Part shown: positions 18,580-26,218 of the stretch, in pieces
How positions within the stretch are numbered: position 1 is the first letter of the stretch
Layout: the number at the start of each line of letters is the position of its first letter
NCBI RefSeq assembly: GCF_030758455.1
Contig: NZ_CP132353.1
Location: 2,108,001 to 2,172,000, forward strand
Length of the DNA stretch: 64,000 nucleotides
Direction of reading: 5' to 3'
From: Erwinia pyri
Lineage (GTDB): Bacteria > Pseudomonadota > Gammaproteobacteria > Enterobacterales > Enterobacteriaceae
Notes under the pieces: model-generated
The model's database searches: none
What the model was told of the DNA's origin: nothing
What the model saw: only the letters and a program-made list of their open reading frames with translations
Translations under genes and position numbers: made by a program

Positions 18580-19011
18580 ATGCAGAAGATGAACCCAAAC
18601 GGCGAACACGAAGCCAACCCGCGAATTGTTTTATATGATGGCGTCTGCAAGCTCTGCAGGGGCTGGGTCAATTTTATTATCCGACACGATCGTAAACATC
18701 AGATCAGGCTGTGTGCCGTGCAGACCCAAACTGGCCGGGATCTGTTAATTAAAGCTGGCTTATCGCCTGACAACATCAATACCATTGTGTTGATGGAAGA
18801 GGGCAAAGTCTATTTTCGCGCAGAAGCGATCTTCCGCGTAATGAGACAGTTACCGCAGCCGTGGCGCTGCTTCTCCGTGCTGCGCTTCCTGCCGAAAGCG
18901 TTAAGTAATCGTTGCTACGATATGATTGCCAAAAACCGCTATCGCCTGTTCGGGCGATATAATGATTACCAGCAGCCGCAGGCGGATTATCCTGAACGCT
19001 TTTTGCAGTAA
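18580..19011 (+). CDS. DCC-family thiol-disulfide oxidoreductase (DUF393)
   Basis: 143 residues. The name-giving motif is DGVCKLC (Cys23, Cys26) preceded by IVLYD, and the C-terminal part reads RYNDYQQPQADYPERF. Members have a thioredoxin-like fold and are thought to be thiol-disulfide oxidoreductases; the physiological partner is not known. No signal peptide, so cytoplasmic. A later start at the second methionine (codon 4) is possible. It stands alone between divergent and tandem neighbours. Confidence 0.82.
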   Translation: MQKMNPNGEHEANPRIVLYDGVCKLCRGWVNFIIRHDRKHQIRLCAVQTQTGRDLLIKAGLSPDNINTIVLMEEGKVYFRAEAIFRVMRQLPQPWRCFSVLRFLPKALSNRCYDMIAKNRYRLFGRYNDYQQPQADYPERFLQ

Positions 19012-19105
19012 CGTCTGCAGGATCGCCAACCTCTTCTCAGACTGCCAGTGGAGAAGTAGCCTGCATTCAGGGGAAAACCTCAGATTATGTTAAAGGAGAG
19101 AAGCC

Positions 19106-19819
19106 GTGACTGTCAGAGTGAATGAATATCAGCAACCGGTTGGCGAAGCGATGGAAGAGTGGACTTCGCGCCCGCTTCCGGGGCGTGTGGTTCTGTCAGG
19201 ACGTTTCTGTCGGTTAGAGCCTCTGGAGAGTGAGAAACATTTTCACGATCTCTGGGAGGCCTATGGTAATGCGCCCGATGGCCGGGACTGGACCTATATG
19301 TTCACCGGGCCATTTGAGGATGAAAGTCAGTTCCGTGGTCATCTTAACGCTGCCGCCGCCAGCGGAGATGCGGTGCATTTTGCAGTTATCGATCTCAAAA
19401 GCAACAGGGCGGCAGGTACGCTGGCACTGATGCGCATCGAGCCGGTTCATGGCGTGATGGAAGTAGGGCATGTCGCCTTTTCCCCCTCTCTCAAGCGTAC
19501 CCCTCTCTCCACGGAAGCCCATTTCCTGCTGATGACTTATGCATTCGAGCGGCTGGGCTACCGCCGTTATGAATGGAAATGCGACGCTCTTAATGCGCCT
19601 TCACGCAAGGCTGCTGAACGCCTTGGCTTCAGCTTTGAAGGCGTATTCCGCCAGGCGCTGGTCTACAAGGGCCGTACCCGGGATACCGCGTGGTTCTCAA
19701 TAATTGACAGCGAGTGGCCAGCGGTGCGGGCAGGATTTGAGCGCTGGCTGCATGCCGGTAATTTTGATGCGCACGGGCAGCAGATCCGCAGCCTTTCCGC
19801 CGTGAGGAATGCGTTTTAA
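19106..19819 (+). CDS. GNAT-family N-acetyltransferase (RimJ/RimL type)
   Basis: 237 residues beginning at GTG with AAAGGAGA at 19092-19099. The acetyl-CoA binding region is in the second half (HVAFSPSLKRTPLSTEAHFLLM, then NAPSRKAAERLGFSFEGVFRQ), as in the RimJ/RimL branch. Length and motifs fit the enterobacterial/Pseudomonas group of uncharacterised acetyltransferases acting on small molecules or protein N-termini. Nothing nearby identifies the acceptor. Confidence 0.85.
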   Translation: MTVRVNEYQQPVGEAMEEWTSRPLPGRVVLSGRFCRLEPLESEKHFHDLWEAYGNAPDGRDWTYMFTGPFEDESQFRGHLNAAAASGDAVHFAVIDLKSNRAAGTLALMRIEPVHGVMEVGHVAFSPSLKRTPLSTEAHFLLMTYAFERLGYRRYEWKCDALNAPSRKAAERLGFSFEGVFRQALVYKGRTRDTAWFSIIDSEWPAVRAGFERWLHAGNFDAHGQQIRSLSAVRNAF

Positions 19820-19958
19820 CAGGGGGCAATTGTGCTGCCCGGAAAAATCTGGTCACTTTTACAAACAGAAAGTTGTTAAATTTACTAACCTTTTACAGGC
19901 ATGCGTGACGGCGATCGAAAAACGCGCCGTTACGTGCTTACTTATAAGGAGCCTGTAA

Positions 19959-20393
19959 ATGTCAACCCAAGTACCCTCGCGTAATTCCACGCTGGCTATT
20001 GCGCTCTACTCACTGTTGAACCCCGTGCCGCTCGGCTTTTTTGTCGCCGCCTGGATCTTCGATATCATCTACGTCTACAGCACGGAAGTCTTCTGGACGC
20101 ACGCTGCCAGCTGGCTGATCGCCTTTGGTCTGATCCTGGCCATTATTCCCCGGCTGATTAACCTTGTGCAGGTCTGGGTAGGCCACGCTTATCCGCAGGG
20201 GTCTGCTGTAAAGCTCCATTTCTGGGCCTGGCTGCTGGCTATCGTACTGGCGATCCTCAACGCTTTTATTCACAGCCGCGATGCTTATGCCGTTGTCCCG
20301 GCGGGCGTCATTTTGTCTACGCTGGTGGTTCTCCTGCTGCTGTTTTCTAATGTTCAGTACGCGCTGCGTACCCGTACTCAGGAGGTTATCTGA
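19959..20393 (+). CDS. DUF2231-family four-helix membrane protein
   Basis: 144 residues with four hydrophobic segments (about 25-45, 50-70, 88-105, 115-135), predicted in the inner membrane. DUF2231 proteins often sit beside periplasmic oxidoreductases and may bind haem or pass electrons to quinone. Here the stop overlaps the next start (TGATG, 20391-20395), so translation is coupled to a PQQ-type sugar dehydrogenase. I infer that it acts as a membrane partner of that enzyme. AAGGAG precedes the ATG. Confidence 0.8.
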   Translation: MSTQVPSRNSTLAIALYSLLNPVPLGFFVAAWIFDIIYVYSTEVFWTHAASWLIAFGLILAIIPRLINLVQVWVGHAYPQGSAVKLHFWAWLLAIVLAILNAFIHSRDAYAVVPAGVILSTLVVLLLLFSNVQYALRTRTQEVI

Positions 20394-21706
20394 TGAAAAC
20401 AGTCCTCTCATTACTGGCCCTCTCCGTTGCGCTAACGCTTACCGGCTGTGACGATGGTGCAAAAATCGATCCTTCCCGCCAGACAGGGGCCAGCCCCGAA
20501 TTACCTGAGGCGAAAAACTTCCTTCTTCCTCCGATGCAGGTACCAAGCAGCACCGACTGGAAGCAGGGTGAAAAACCCAAGGTGGCTGAAGGACTGCAAA
20601 TTGAGCAGATTGCCGACGGTCTGAAACATCCACGCCAGCTCTATACCTTGCCTGATGGCGATATCCTGGTGGTGGAAGGCAGCGCGCCAGCATCGCCGAC
20701 TTCGCAGCCCAAAGAGCTGATCACCGGTCTTGTGCAGAGTTCCTCTGGTAAAGGCGGTGCGGGCGGCGATCGCATTACCCTGCTACGCAACAGCAGTGGC
20801 GACGGTAAAACCTGGGAAAAACACGTTTTCCTGGAGAATCTTTCCTCGCCGTTTGGCGTGCAGCTGATTGGCGATACCCTGTACGTGGCGAATGCGGATG
20901 CGGTCAGAAAATATCCCTATAAAAGTGGTGAAACGAAAATCACCGACGCGGGCAGTGAGCTGACTGAACTACCCGGTGGGCCGATTAACCACCACTGGAC
21001 AAAATCGTTGCTCGCCAGTCCTGACGGCAGCAAACTCTACGTTGGCGTGGGCTCCAACAGTAATATCACCGAAAATGGCATTGGAGCAGAATACCGCCGC
21101 GCCGATATTCTGGAGGTGGATGTCGCCTCGGGCGCCAGCCGCATCTATGCCAGCGGCTTACGTAACCCGACGGGCCTGCAGTGGGAACCACAGAGCGGCA
21201 AGCTGTGGGCAATCGTCAATGAACGTGACGAAATCGGGGCCGATTTGGTGCCTGACTATATGACTGCGGTGCAGGAGGGGGGCTTCTACGGCTGGCCTTA
21301 CAGCTATTACGGTCAGCATGTTGATGAGCGGGTCAGACCACAGCGTCCGGATCTGGTGGCCAAAGCGCTGAAACCCGATTATGCGCTGAGTTCGCACGTC
21401 GCCCCGCTGGGATTATGGTTCTATCAGGGCAGTAACCTTGCAGATTACCGTGGCGGTGCCTTTGTCAGCGAGCATGGTAGCTGGAACCGCAAACCGCTGA
21501 ATGGCTATCAGGTAGTCTGGGTCGCTTTCAAAGATGGTAAGCCGGTAGGTCAGCCAAAGCAGGTTGTCAGCGGTTTCCTGACGGACGATCAGAAAGAAGT
21601 CCGCGGGTTACCAGTAGGGTTGACGGAAGATCGGCAGGGCGGCTTGCTGATTGCCGATGATGCCGGAAACCGGGTCTGGCGAGTCTCTGCGGCCGCCAAG
21701 CCTTAG
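20393..21706 (+). CDS. sorbosone-dehydrogenase-like PQQ sugar dehydrogenase, lipoprotein
   Basis: 437 residues. A lipoprotein signal peptide ends in LTGC (Cys19), so the mature protein is membrane-anchored in the periplasm. The rest is a beta-propeller of the soluble PQQ glucose/L-sorbosone dehydrogenase superfamily: GLKHPRQLYTLPDGDILVVEG at the start, GLRNPTGLQWEP in the middle, and APLGLWFYQG then FVSEHGSWNRKPLNGY near the end. It would oxidise an aldose or aldehyde sugar using PQQ. The overlapping upstream DUF2231 gene is its likely membrane partner. PQQ biosynthesis genes are not in this window. Confidence 0.85.
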   Translation: MKTVLSLLALSVALTLTGCDDGAKIDPSRQTGASPELPEAKNFLLPPMQVPSSTDWKQGEKPKVAEGLQIEQIADGLKHPRQLYTLPDGDILVVEGSAPASPTSQPKELITGLVQSSSGKGGAGGDRITLLRNSSGDGKTWEKHVFLENLSSPFGVQLIGDTLYVANADAVRKYPYKSGETKITDAGSELTELPGGPINHHWTKSLLASPDGSKLYVGVGSNSNITENGIGAEYRRADILEVDVASGASRIYASGLRNPTGLQWEPQSGKLWAIVNERDEIGADLVPDYMTAVQEGGFYGWPYSYYGQHVDERVRPQRPDLVAKALKPDYALSSHVAPLGLWFYQGSNLADYRGGAFVSEHGSWNRKPLNGYQVVWVAFKDGKPVGQPKQVVSGFLTDDQKEVRGLPVGLTEDRQGGLLIADDAGNRVWRVSAAAKP

Positions 21707-21749
21707 CCGTTCCTGAACGCTTACAGCACGGATCATCCTTGTAGTTAAG

Positions 21750-21766
21750 ATATATCATAGATATAT
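21750..21766. promoter_or_regulatory. palindrome upstream of yqjH-like gene
   Basis: ATATATC-ATA-GATATAT is a perfect inverted repeat 64 bases before the ferric-reductase start. The next gene encodes a PadR-family regulator of the YqjI type, which in E. coli represses yqjH and itself, so this is the natural operator candidate. Confidence 0.55.
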
Positions 21767-21829
21767 TTTAGCGCATTCCGGTCAGGCGGGCTCGTGACGG
21801 GCCCGCCATCCTTACAGGGGAGATTTAGC

Positions 21830-22624
21830 TTGGAACTGATTGAAAAAGTCCGTCGCGTGCCGCGTCGGGTCAGAAATGAACTGCGTTTTCGTCCGGTTGA
21901 GGTCATCGCCAGCGAGTTTATTGCCAACAGTTTTTACCGCATCACTTTCGCAGGAGCGGCGCTGGAAGGGTTTACCTCATCCGGTTTTGATGACCATATC
22001 AAAGTTTTTTTCCCGGATCGGCAAACCGGGGAGTTCCATCTTCCGGAAATCACTGAAGACGGGGTGGTGTGGAAGGATGGCGTAAGGCCGGTCGCCCGCG
22101 ATTACACCCCTCTCTTTTTTGATCCCCAACACCAGCGCCTGACCATCGACTTCTATGTGCATGAATCTGGCGTGGCCAGCGACTGGGCAGCCAGAGCCAG
22201 ACCGGGCGATCGGCTGGCGATTGGCGGACCCAGAGGCTCGCTGGTGGTGCCAGAAGATTATGACTTCCAGCTCTATGTCTGTGACGAAACGGGCCTGCCT
22301 GCCTTTAAACGTCGTCTGCGGACCTTCAGCGGCAGCCAGATCAAGCTGTTTGCCTGGACAGATGAAGCCACGGGCAGGGAGTACCTGGAGTCTCTGGAAA
22401 ACGTTGAGGTTACCTGGCTGGGAAGCGGCAGCATGAGCAGCGAGAAGGTTGCCCCTCTGATTGCTCAACTGGACAACATTACGCTGCCGGATGAAGATTA
22501 TTTCATCTGGCTCACTGGCGAAGGCGCGGTGGTAAAACTGCTGAGCGATTACTTCACCGGCCAGCGCGGACGGGAAAGTGATTTTGTCAGAGCCGTGGCT
22601 TACTGGCATCAGAAACAGGCTTAA
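21830..22624 (+). CDS. yqjH: NADPH-dependent ferric-chelate reductase (YqjH/ViuB family)
   Basis: 264 residues of the siderophore-interacting flavoprotein family. It releases iron from ferric siderophores in the cytoplasm by reduction. The N-terminal FAD domain has the RDYTPLF flavin motif. It is followed by GPRGSLVVPEDYDFQLYVCDETGLPA and the C-terminal YFIWLTGEGAVVKLL of the NADPH domain, both close to E. coli YqjH. A TTG start at 21830 (LELIEKV) is chosen because AGGGGAGA lies at 21816-21823; an in-frame GTG 36 bases earlier lacks a site. Its downstream neighbour is the PadR-type regulator, in the same direction, unlike E. coli where yqjH and yqjI diverge. Confidence 0.87.
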   Translation: MELIEKVRRVPRRVRNELRFRPVEVIASEFIANSFYRITFAGAALEGFTSSGFDDHIKVFFPDRQTGEFHLPEITEDGVVWKDGVRPVARDYTPLFFDPQHQRLTIDFYVHESGVASDWAARARPGDRLAIGGPRGSLVVPEDYDFQLYVCDETGLPAFKRRLRTFSGSQIKLFAWTDEATGREYLESLENVEVTWLGSGSMSSEKVAPLIAQLDNITLPDEDYFIWLTGEGAVVKLLSDYFTGQRGRESDFVRAVAYWHQKQA

Positions 22625-22681
22625 TTGAAATCTATCAGGGGGTCATTTACACTTGCTCCCCCTAATTTGCTCAGGCTGGCA

Positions 22682-23215
22682 ATGAAAATCTCCTCTCACG
22701 TCTCTCAGGATGCCGCTCAATACGACGCTAGCGCCACCGTGCGCAGAAAACGGCGCGAAAAAATGCTGGATGCTGCTGATATTCGCCTGCTTATCCTGCA
22801 CTTTATCTCGCAGGGGGCAGCTTACGGCTATGAGCTGATCAAATCGATTGAAGAGTTATCAAAAGGGGAATATACCCCAAGCCCGGGGATCATCTACCCT
22901 AATCTGGCGCTGCTGGAAGAGATGGAGTGCATTCGCATCAAAGAGCCGCAGGCGGCAAGAAAGGCTTTTGTGCTGCTGCCTGAGGGCGAGAAACAGCTGC
23001 TGGAGAATCATGCCCACCTGCAGACGCTGATTGCCCGCCTGACTTCAATGGCGGTACTGGTGAATAACCGCTCTATCCCGGAAGTGGAGCGCGCCATTCA
23101 TAATATGAAAATGGCGCTGAATGGCCGTCTCTCCCAATCCGGCGTCAGCCAGCAAACGCTTTATGCCATCATTGACGCGCTTGACGATGCGGCTAAAAAA
23201 ATTGAACGAAGCTGA
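22682..23215 (+). CDS. PadR-family regulator, YqjI-like without metal-binding tail
   Basis: 177 residues. The winged helix domain (about residues 30-110) reads DIRLLILHFISQGAAYGYELIKS and YTPSPGIIYPNLALLEE, matching YqjI strongly. E. coli YqjI carries a long His/Cys-rich N-terminus that binds nickel or iron; here the first 30 residues are ordinary (MKISSHVSQDAAQYDAS) and hold only one histidine and no cysteine. It probably represses the yqjH-like gene and itself. A TTG at 22625, immediately after the previous stop, is an alternative start giving 19 more residues. Confidence 0.85.
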   Translation: MKISSHVSQDAAQYDASATVRRKRREKMLDAADIRLLILHFISQGAAYGYELIKSIEELSKGEYTPSPGIIYPNLALLEEMECIRIKEPQAARKAFVLLPEGEKQLLENHAHLQTLIARLTSMAVLVNNRSIPEVERAIHNMKMALNGRLSQSGVSQQTLYAIIDALDDAAKKIERS

Positions 23216-23218
23216 ACG

Positions 23219-24244
23219 TTAAGGCATTTTACCTGACCCGGCCGGGGAGAAGGTGCCTTCACGGACTTTCACTCTCTTCTCTTTCGCAAAACGGCGGCTG
23301 AGCTTCATACGGATCAGCGAGGAGTAGAGGGGGGGCTGATTGAGCAGGATAAAATTGATCAGTGAGCCTGGTTTTATATCCCGTCCCAGATACTTCACCG
23401 CATCGACGATATAGGGTGGTGGCGCAGCATTGTCCCAGGCGCACAAATAGATCATCAACTTAAACGAGTGGATGGCGTAGAGCCGCTTCAGATAGTCGCG
23501 CTCGGGCTGTTTATCCAGCAGCATCAGCAGCATGTTGTAAGAGCATAAAAAAGCGTCATAGCGCTGACGGTAGAATCTGTCGTCACGCACGCTGTTGGTC
23601 AGCGAGCCGCTTCTTATACGCTGTTTATAATAGATATTTTTGCTGACAAAGGCCTGACCACTGCGTAAGAAAGCCTCAACCGTGAAGATATGATCCTCAT
23701 GCAATCTTCTGCTGTATTTCATGCCATGTCGTTCAATGACGTCACGTCTGAGGGCGTAATTCCAGGTGGCGGAGGTGTAGCTCTCCGTCTCCAGCAGAGA
23801 GGTAAACACACGCCGTGCCGGCATCAGGCCAAATCGCTGATGGGTCAGCTTGGGCTGCGTACGGGCTTCAGCGTCATCATCAAACATTACTGAATTAAAG
23901 CAGAAGAGTTCAACCTCAGGATTTTGCAGGCTGACACGACTGAGCTCGTTAAAAAAGCCCTCGCCCAGGATATCGTCCGGATCGCAACAAAAAATAAAGT
24001 CGCCTTTTGCTCTGGCAATGCCGTAGTCACGCGCATGACCGAGACCACCATTAGGAATGGTATAGATAGTGACGTTAGGAATATTTCTGTAATTACGCTC
24101 TACAAGTGAGAGCGTATTATCGCTGGAGCCATCATTAACAATAATCAACTCATTGGGATCCGGGATCTGAGCCAGTAGAGAATCAATACACTCTACAATA
24201 TAATTTTCGACATTATAGGCAGGGATGATTACGGATAGCTTCAT
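23219..24244 (-). CDS. family 2 glycosyltransferase
   Basis: About 341 residues. The GT-A fold is seen in LSVIIPAYNVENYIVECIDSLL, then LIIVNDGSSDNT and the metal-binding region FIFCCDPDDI. It transfers a sugar from a nucleotide-sugar donor to a surface polysaccharide or glycolipid acceptor. There is no membrane segment. Start at MKLSV (24244) follows GGGAAA; a start 12 bases upstream is also possible. It is isolated from any capsule or O-antigen cluster and diverges from another glycosyltransferase across an AT-rich gap. Confidence 0.87.
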   Translation of the reverse strand: MKLSVIIPAYNVENYIVECIDSLLAQIPDPNELIIVNDGSSDNTLSLVERNYRNIPNVTIYTIPNGGLGHARDYGIARAKGDFIFCCDPDDILGEGFFNELSRVSLQNPEVELFCFNSVMFDDDAEARTQPKLTHQRFGLMPARRVFTSLLETESYTSATWNYALRRDVIERHGMKYSRRLHEDHIFTVEAFLRSGQAFVSKNIYYKQRIRSGSLTNSVRDDRFYRQRYDAFLCSYNMLLMLLDKQPERDYLKRLYAIHSFKLMIYLCAWDNAAPPPYIVDAVKYLGRDIKPGSLINFILLNQPPLYSSLIRMKLSRRFAKEKRVKVREGTFSPAGSGKMP

Positions 24245-24816
24245 AGGGTTTCCCATCTTGCTGCGGCGTTTTTAATAATGCTATCTGGCGCCTGGCAGCA
24301 AAATAAGTCAACATTTTGTCTGTGGAGGGTTTTATATTCAGAGGATTCGCAGTGCATAACGTGCTCTGATTATAAAATCTGATATTTTTTATTAAACCGC
24401 AGTAAGTTAAGATCTGAGGATTATCTTAGGTGATTAAATTTATTACTATTCTACACTCTCTTTTACCGCTGGAAATAACTTAAATAATTAATTAAAATCA
24501 AGCAGATAAATTACTTCCTTCCTGCGCGCCGTCACCTGCCGGGTTGAGACGCCTGAAGGGCATTGAGTCTGGGTTCCCGGCATGCCAGCAACAAACAGTT
24601 CGACTTCTTAACAATAAGTGAAATTAATAAAAGAGAGGCTAATAGATCGCCGTTAATGCATTGCCTGCAATTATTCTTAAATCAGCAGTAACAAGGCGAA
24701 ACGGGTATTTACAAGACCAGGTGTTCATGATGTTCTGCTGATGAAGATAACAATAAAAATCCATACCCCCTTTTAAACACACAGTGCTACAGGCGCAATT
24801 CTGAGAAGGTGGAAAA
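24245..24816. other. AT-rich divergent gap between glycosyltransferases
   Basis: About 570 bases of A+T-rich DNA holding the promoters of two divergent glycosyltransferase genes. The short leftward open frame at 24639-24830 overlaps the start of the downstream gene and has no ribosome site. I see no operator-like palindrome. The composition differs from the surrounding chromosome and suggests acquired DNA. Confidence 0.4.
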
Positions 24817-25968
24817 ATGATAGTGGGCATCTCGAATGATAACTATCCTGAAAAAAGAACAATAATGGTCGATAGCAGCGTCAAATATGTCAATTTCAAA
24901 ACCAATAATTACTATTATTATATCAATCTGCTCAATATGAAGTTACTGAAGAAAAGAAAGAACTTTATCTTCAAGCCTCTTCGCAGCAGTGAGAAAGAGC
25001 ATGTCGATATTTTCCATTTATTCAATGAAGTGGCAATAACCGGGCAGAAGTGGATTGCTACCTTTGAAACCGAACTCCCCAGAATTTTGCCTAAAAAGAG
25101 TGGCCTTAAAAGCGAAATTTTTCCGGAGCTGGACAGACTTGCCCCGGCCCTTACTGCGGAGAACTGTCTGGCGTTAATCGCGATTTCTGATGCAGCCTGG
25201 CAGATGGAAAAAAAGCTTTACCAGCGCCGTCCTGAACTGGCAAAGGTGATAATGGAGAAAACCGTTATCATGCATCCACCACAAAAATTACATCTTACTG
25301 AACGGCCGGAACGCGACCCGGCCCAACCTATCCATTTTGTCTTTATTGGTAATGAGTTTTACCGCAAAGGGGGCGGGGAAGTGGTGCGCGCGTTTGCCGA
25401 ACTGGTGGAAGAGGGGCAGTTACAACCGGATCAGATCCAGGTTTCTCTGATTGGCGATCTGGAAAAAAAACACAACTATGCCCACGGTGAGTATCAGGAC
25501 GATCCGCTCTTTAGTAGTTATACCGAATCGGTTATTGCCCGCTACAGCTTCTTCAGCCATGTCAGCTTTATGCCTAATGATAAGGTCCTGGACCTTCTGC
25601 AACGGGCCGACGTCGGTCTGTTGCCTACCTGGGCTGAAACCTACGGTTTCTCTGTGCTGGAGATGCAGTCCTGCGGCTGCCCGGTGATCACTTCAAACGT
25701 CAGGGCGCTGCCGGAAATTAATCCTGTGAGTGCTGGCTGGCAGGTTATCACTGCTCTTAATGACGATTTAGACTACAGCGTAAACTCGGTTCAGGAACGT
25801 AATTACTTGCGTCAGCAGATTATTACCCAGCTTAAGGGGCTGATCCTGACGATAGTTAAAGACCCTACTCAAATTAGCCAGAAAGCAGCGGCATCTATTG
25901 AAAGAATTAAGAACGAGCATGATATATCGGCCTATCAGGAAAAACTCAGGGCGTTATACCAGCGCTGA
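24817..25968 (+). CDS. family 4 glycosyltransferase
   Basis: 383 residues of GT-B fold. The donor-binding C-terminal half shows VFIGNEFYRKGGGEVVRAF and the E-X7-E type motif ETYGFSVLEMQSCGCPVIT. The N-terminal 70 residues are rich in Asn, Tyr and Lys, and their codons are A+T rich, unlike neighbours. The acceptor is unknown; the separated position suggests modification of a surface glycan or exopolysaccharide. AAGGTGG lies 6 bases before the ATG. It ends in a good terminator. Confidence 0.86.
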   Translation: MIVGISNDNYPEKRTIMVDSSVKYVNFKTNNYYYYINLLNMKLLKKRKNFIFKPLRSSEKEHVDIFHLFNEVAITGQKWIATFETELPRILPKKSGLKSEIFPELDRLAPALTAENCLALIAISDAAWQMEKKLYQRRPELAKVIMEKTVIMHPPQKLHLTERPERDPAQPIHFVFIGNEFYRKGGGEVVRAFAELVEEGQLQPDQIQVSLIGDLEKKHNYAHGEYQDDPLFSSYTESVIARYSFFSHVSFMPNDKVLDLLQRADVGLLPTWAETYGFSVLEMQSCGCPVITSNVRALPEINPVSAGWQVITALNDDLDYSVNSVQERNYLRQQIITQLKGLILTIVKDPTQISQKAAASIERIKNEHDISAYQEKLRALYQR

Positions 25969-26010
25969 ATCGATTATACTCGTCTGAATGCTTCATGCCT
26001 TTTTTAACTA

Positions 26011-26036
26011 AGCCTCTGTTTAAGAGGCTTTTTTAT
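26011..26036 (+). terminator. rho-independent terminator of glycosyltransferase
   Basis: AGCCTC-7 nt-GAGGCT stem followed by a T-run, 42 bases after the stop. Confidence 0.85.
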
Positions 26037-26218
26037 ACCATTTTCTTCTCCAGCAGCCTTTTCCCGCAGTTATCACAAAAGTATAACCAGCATGAAACTA
26101 TAACCTTGTATACATTAAATAAATGGGTTTTATTTCTAATGTTTTTTTAGTTAAATTTGTGTTGTCGAATTGTAAGGGTTCGTTAGGATATTATTTATCC
26201 ATTCGTATACATTGAGAG

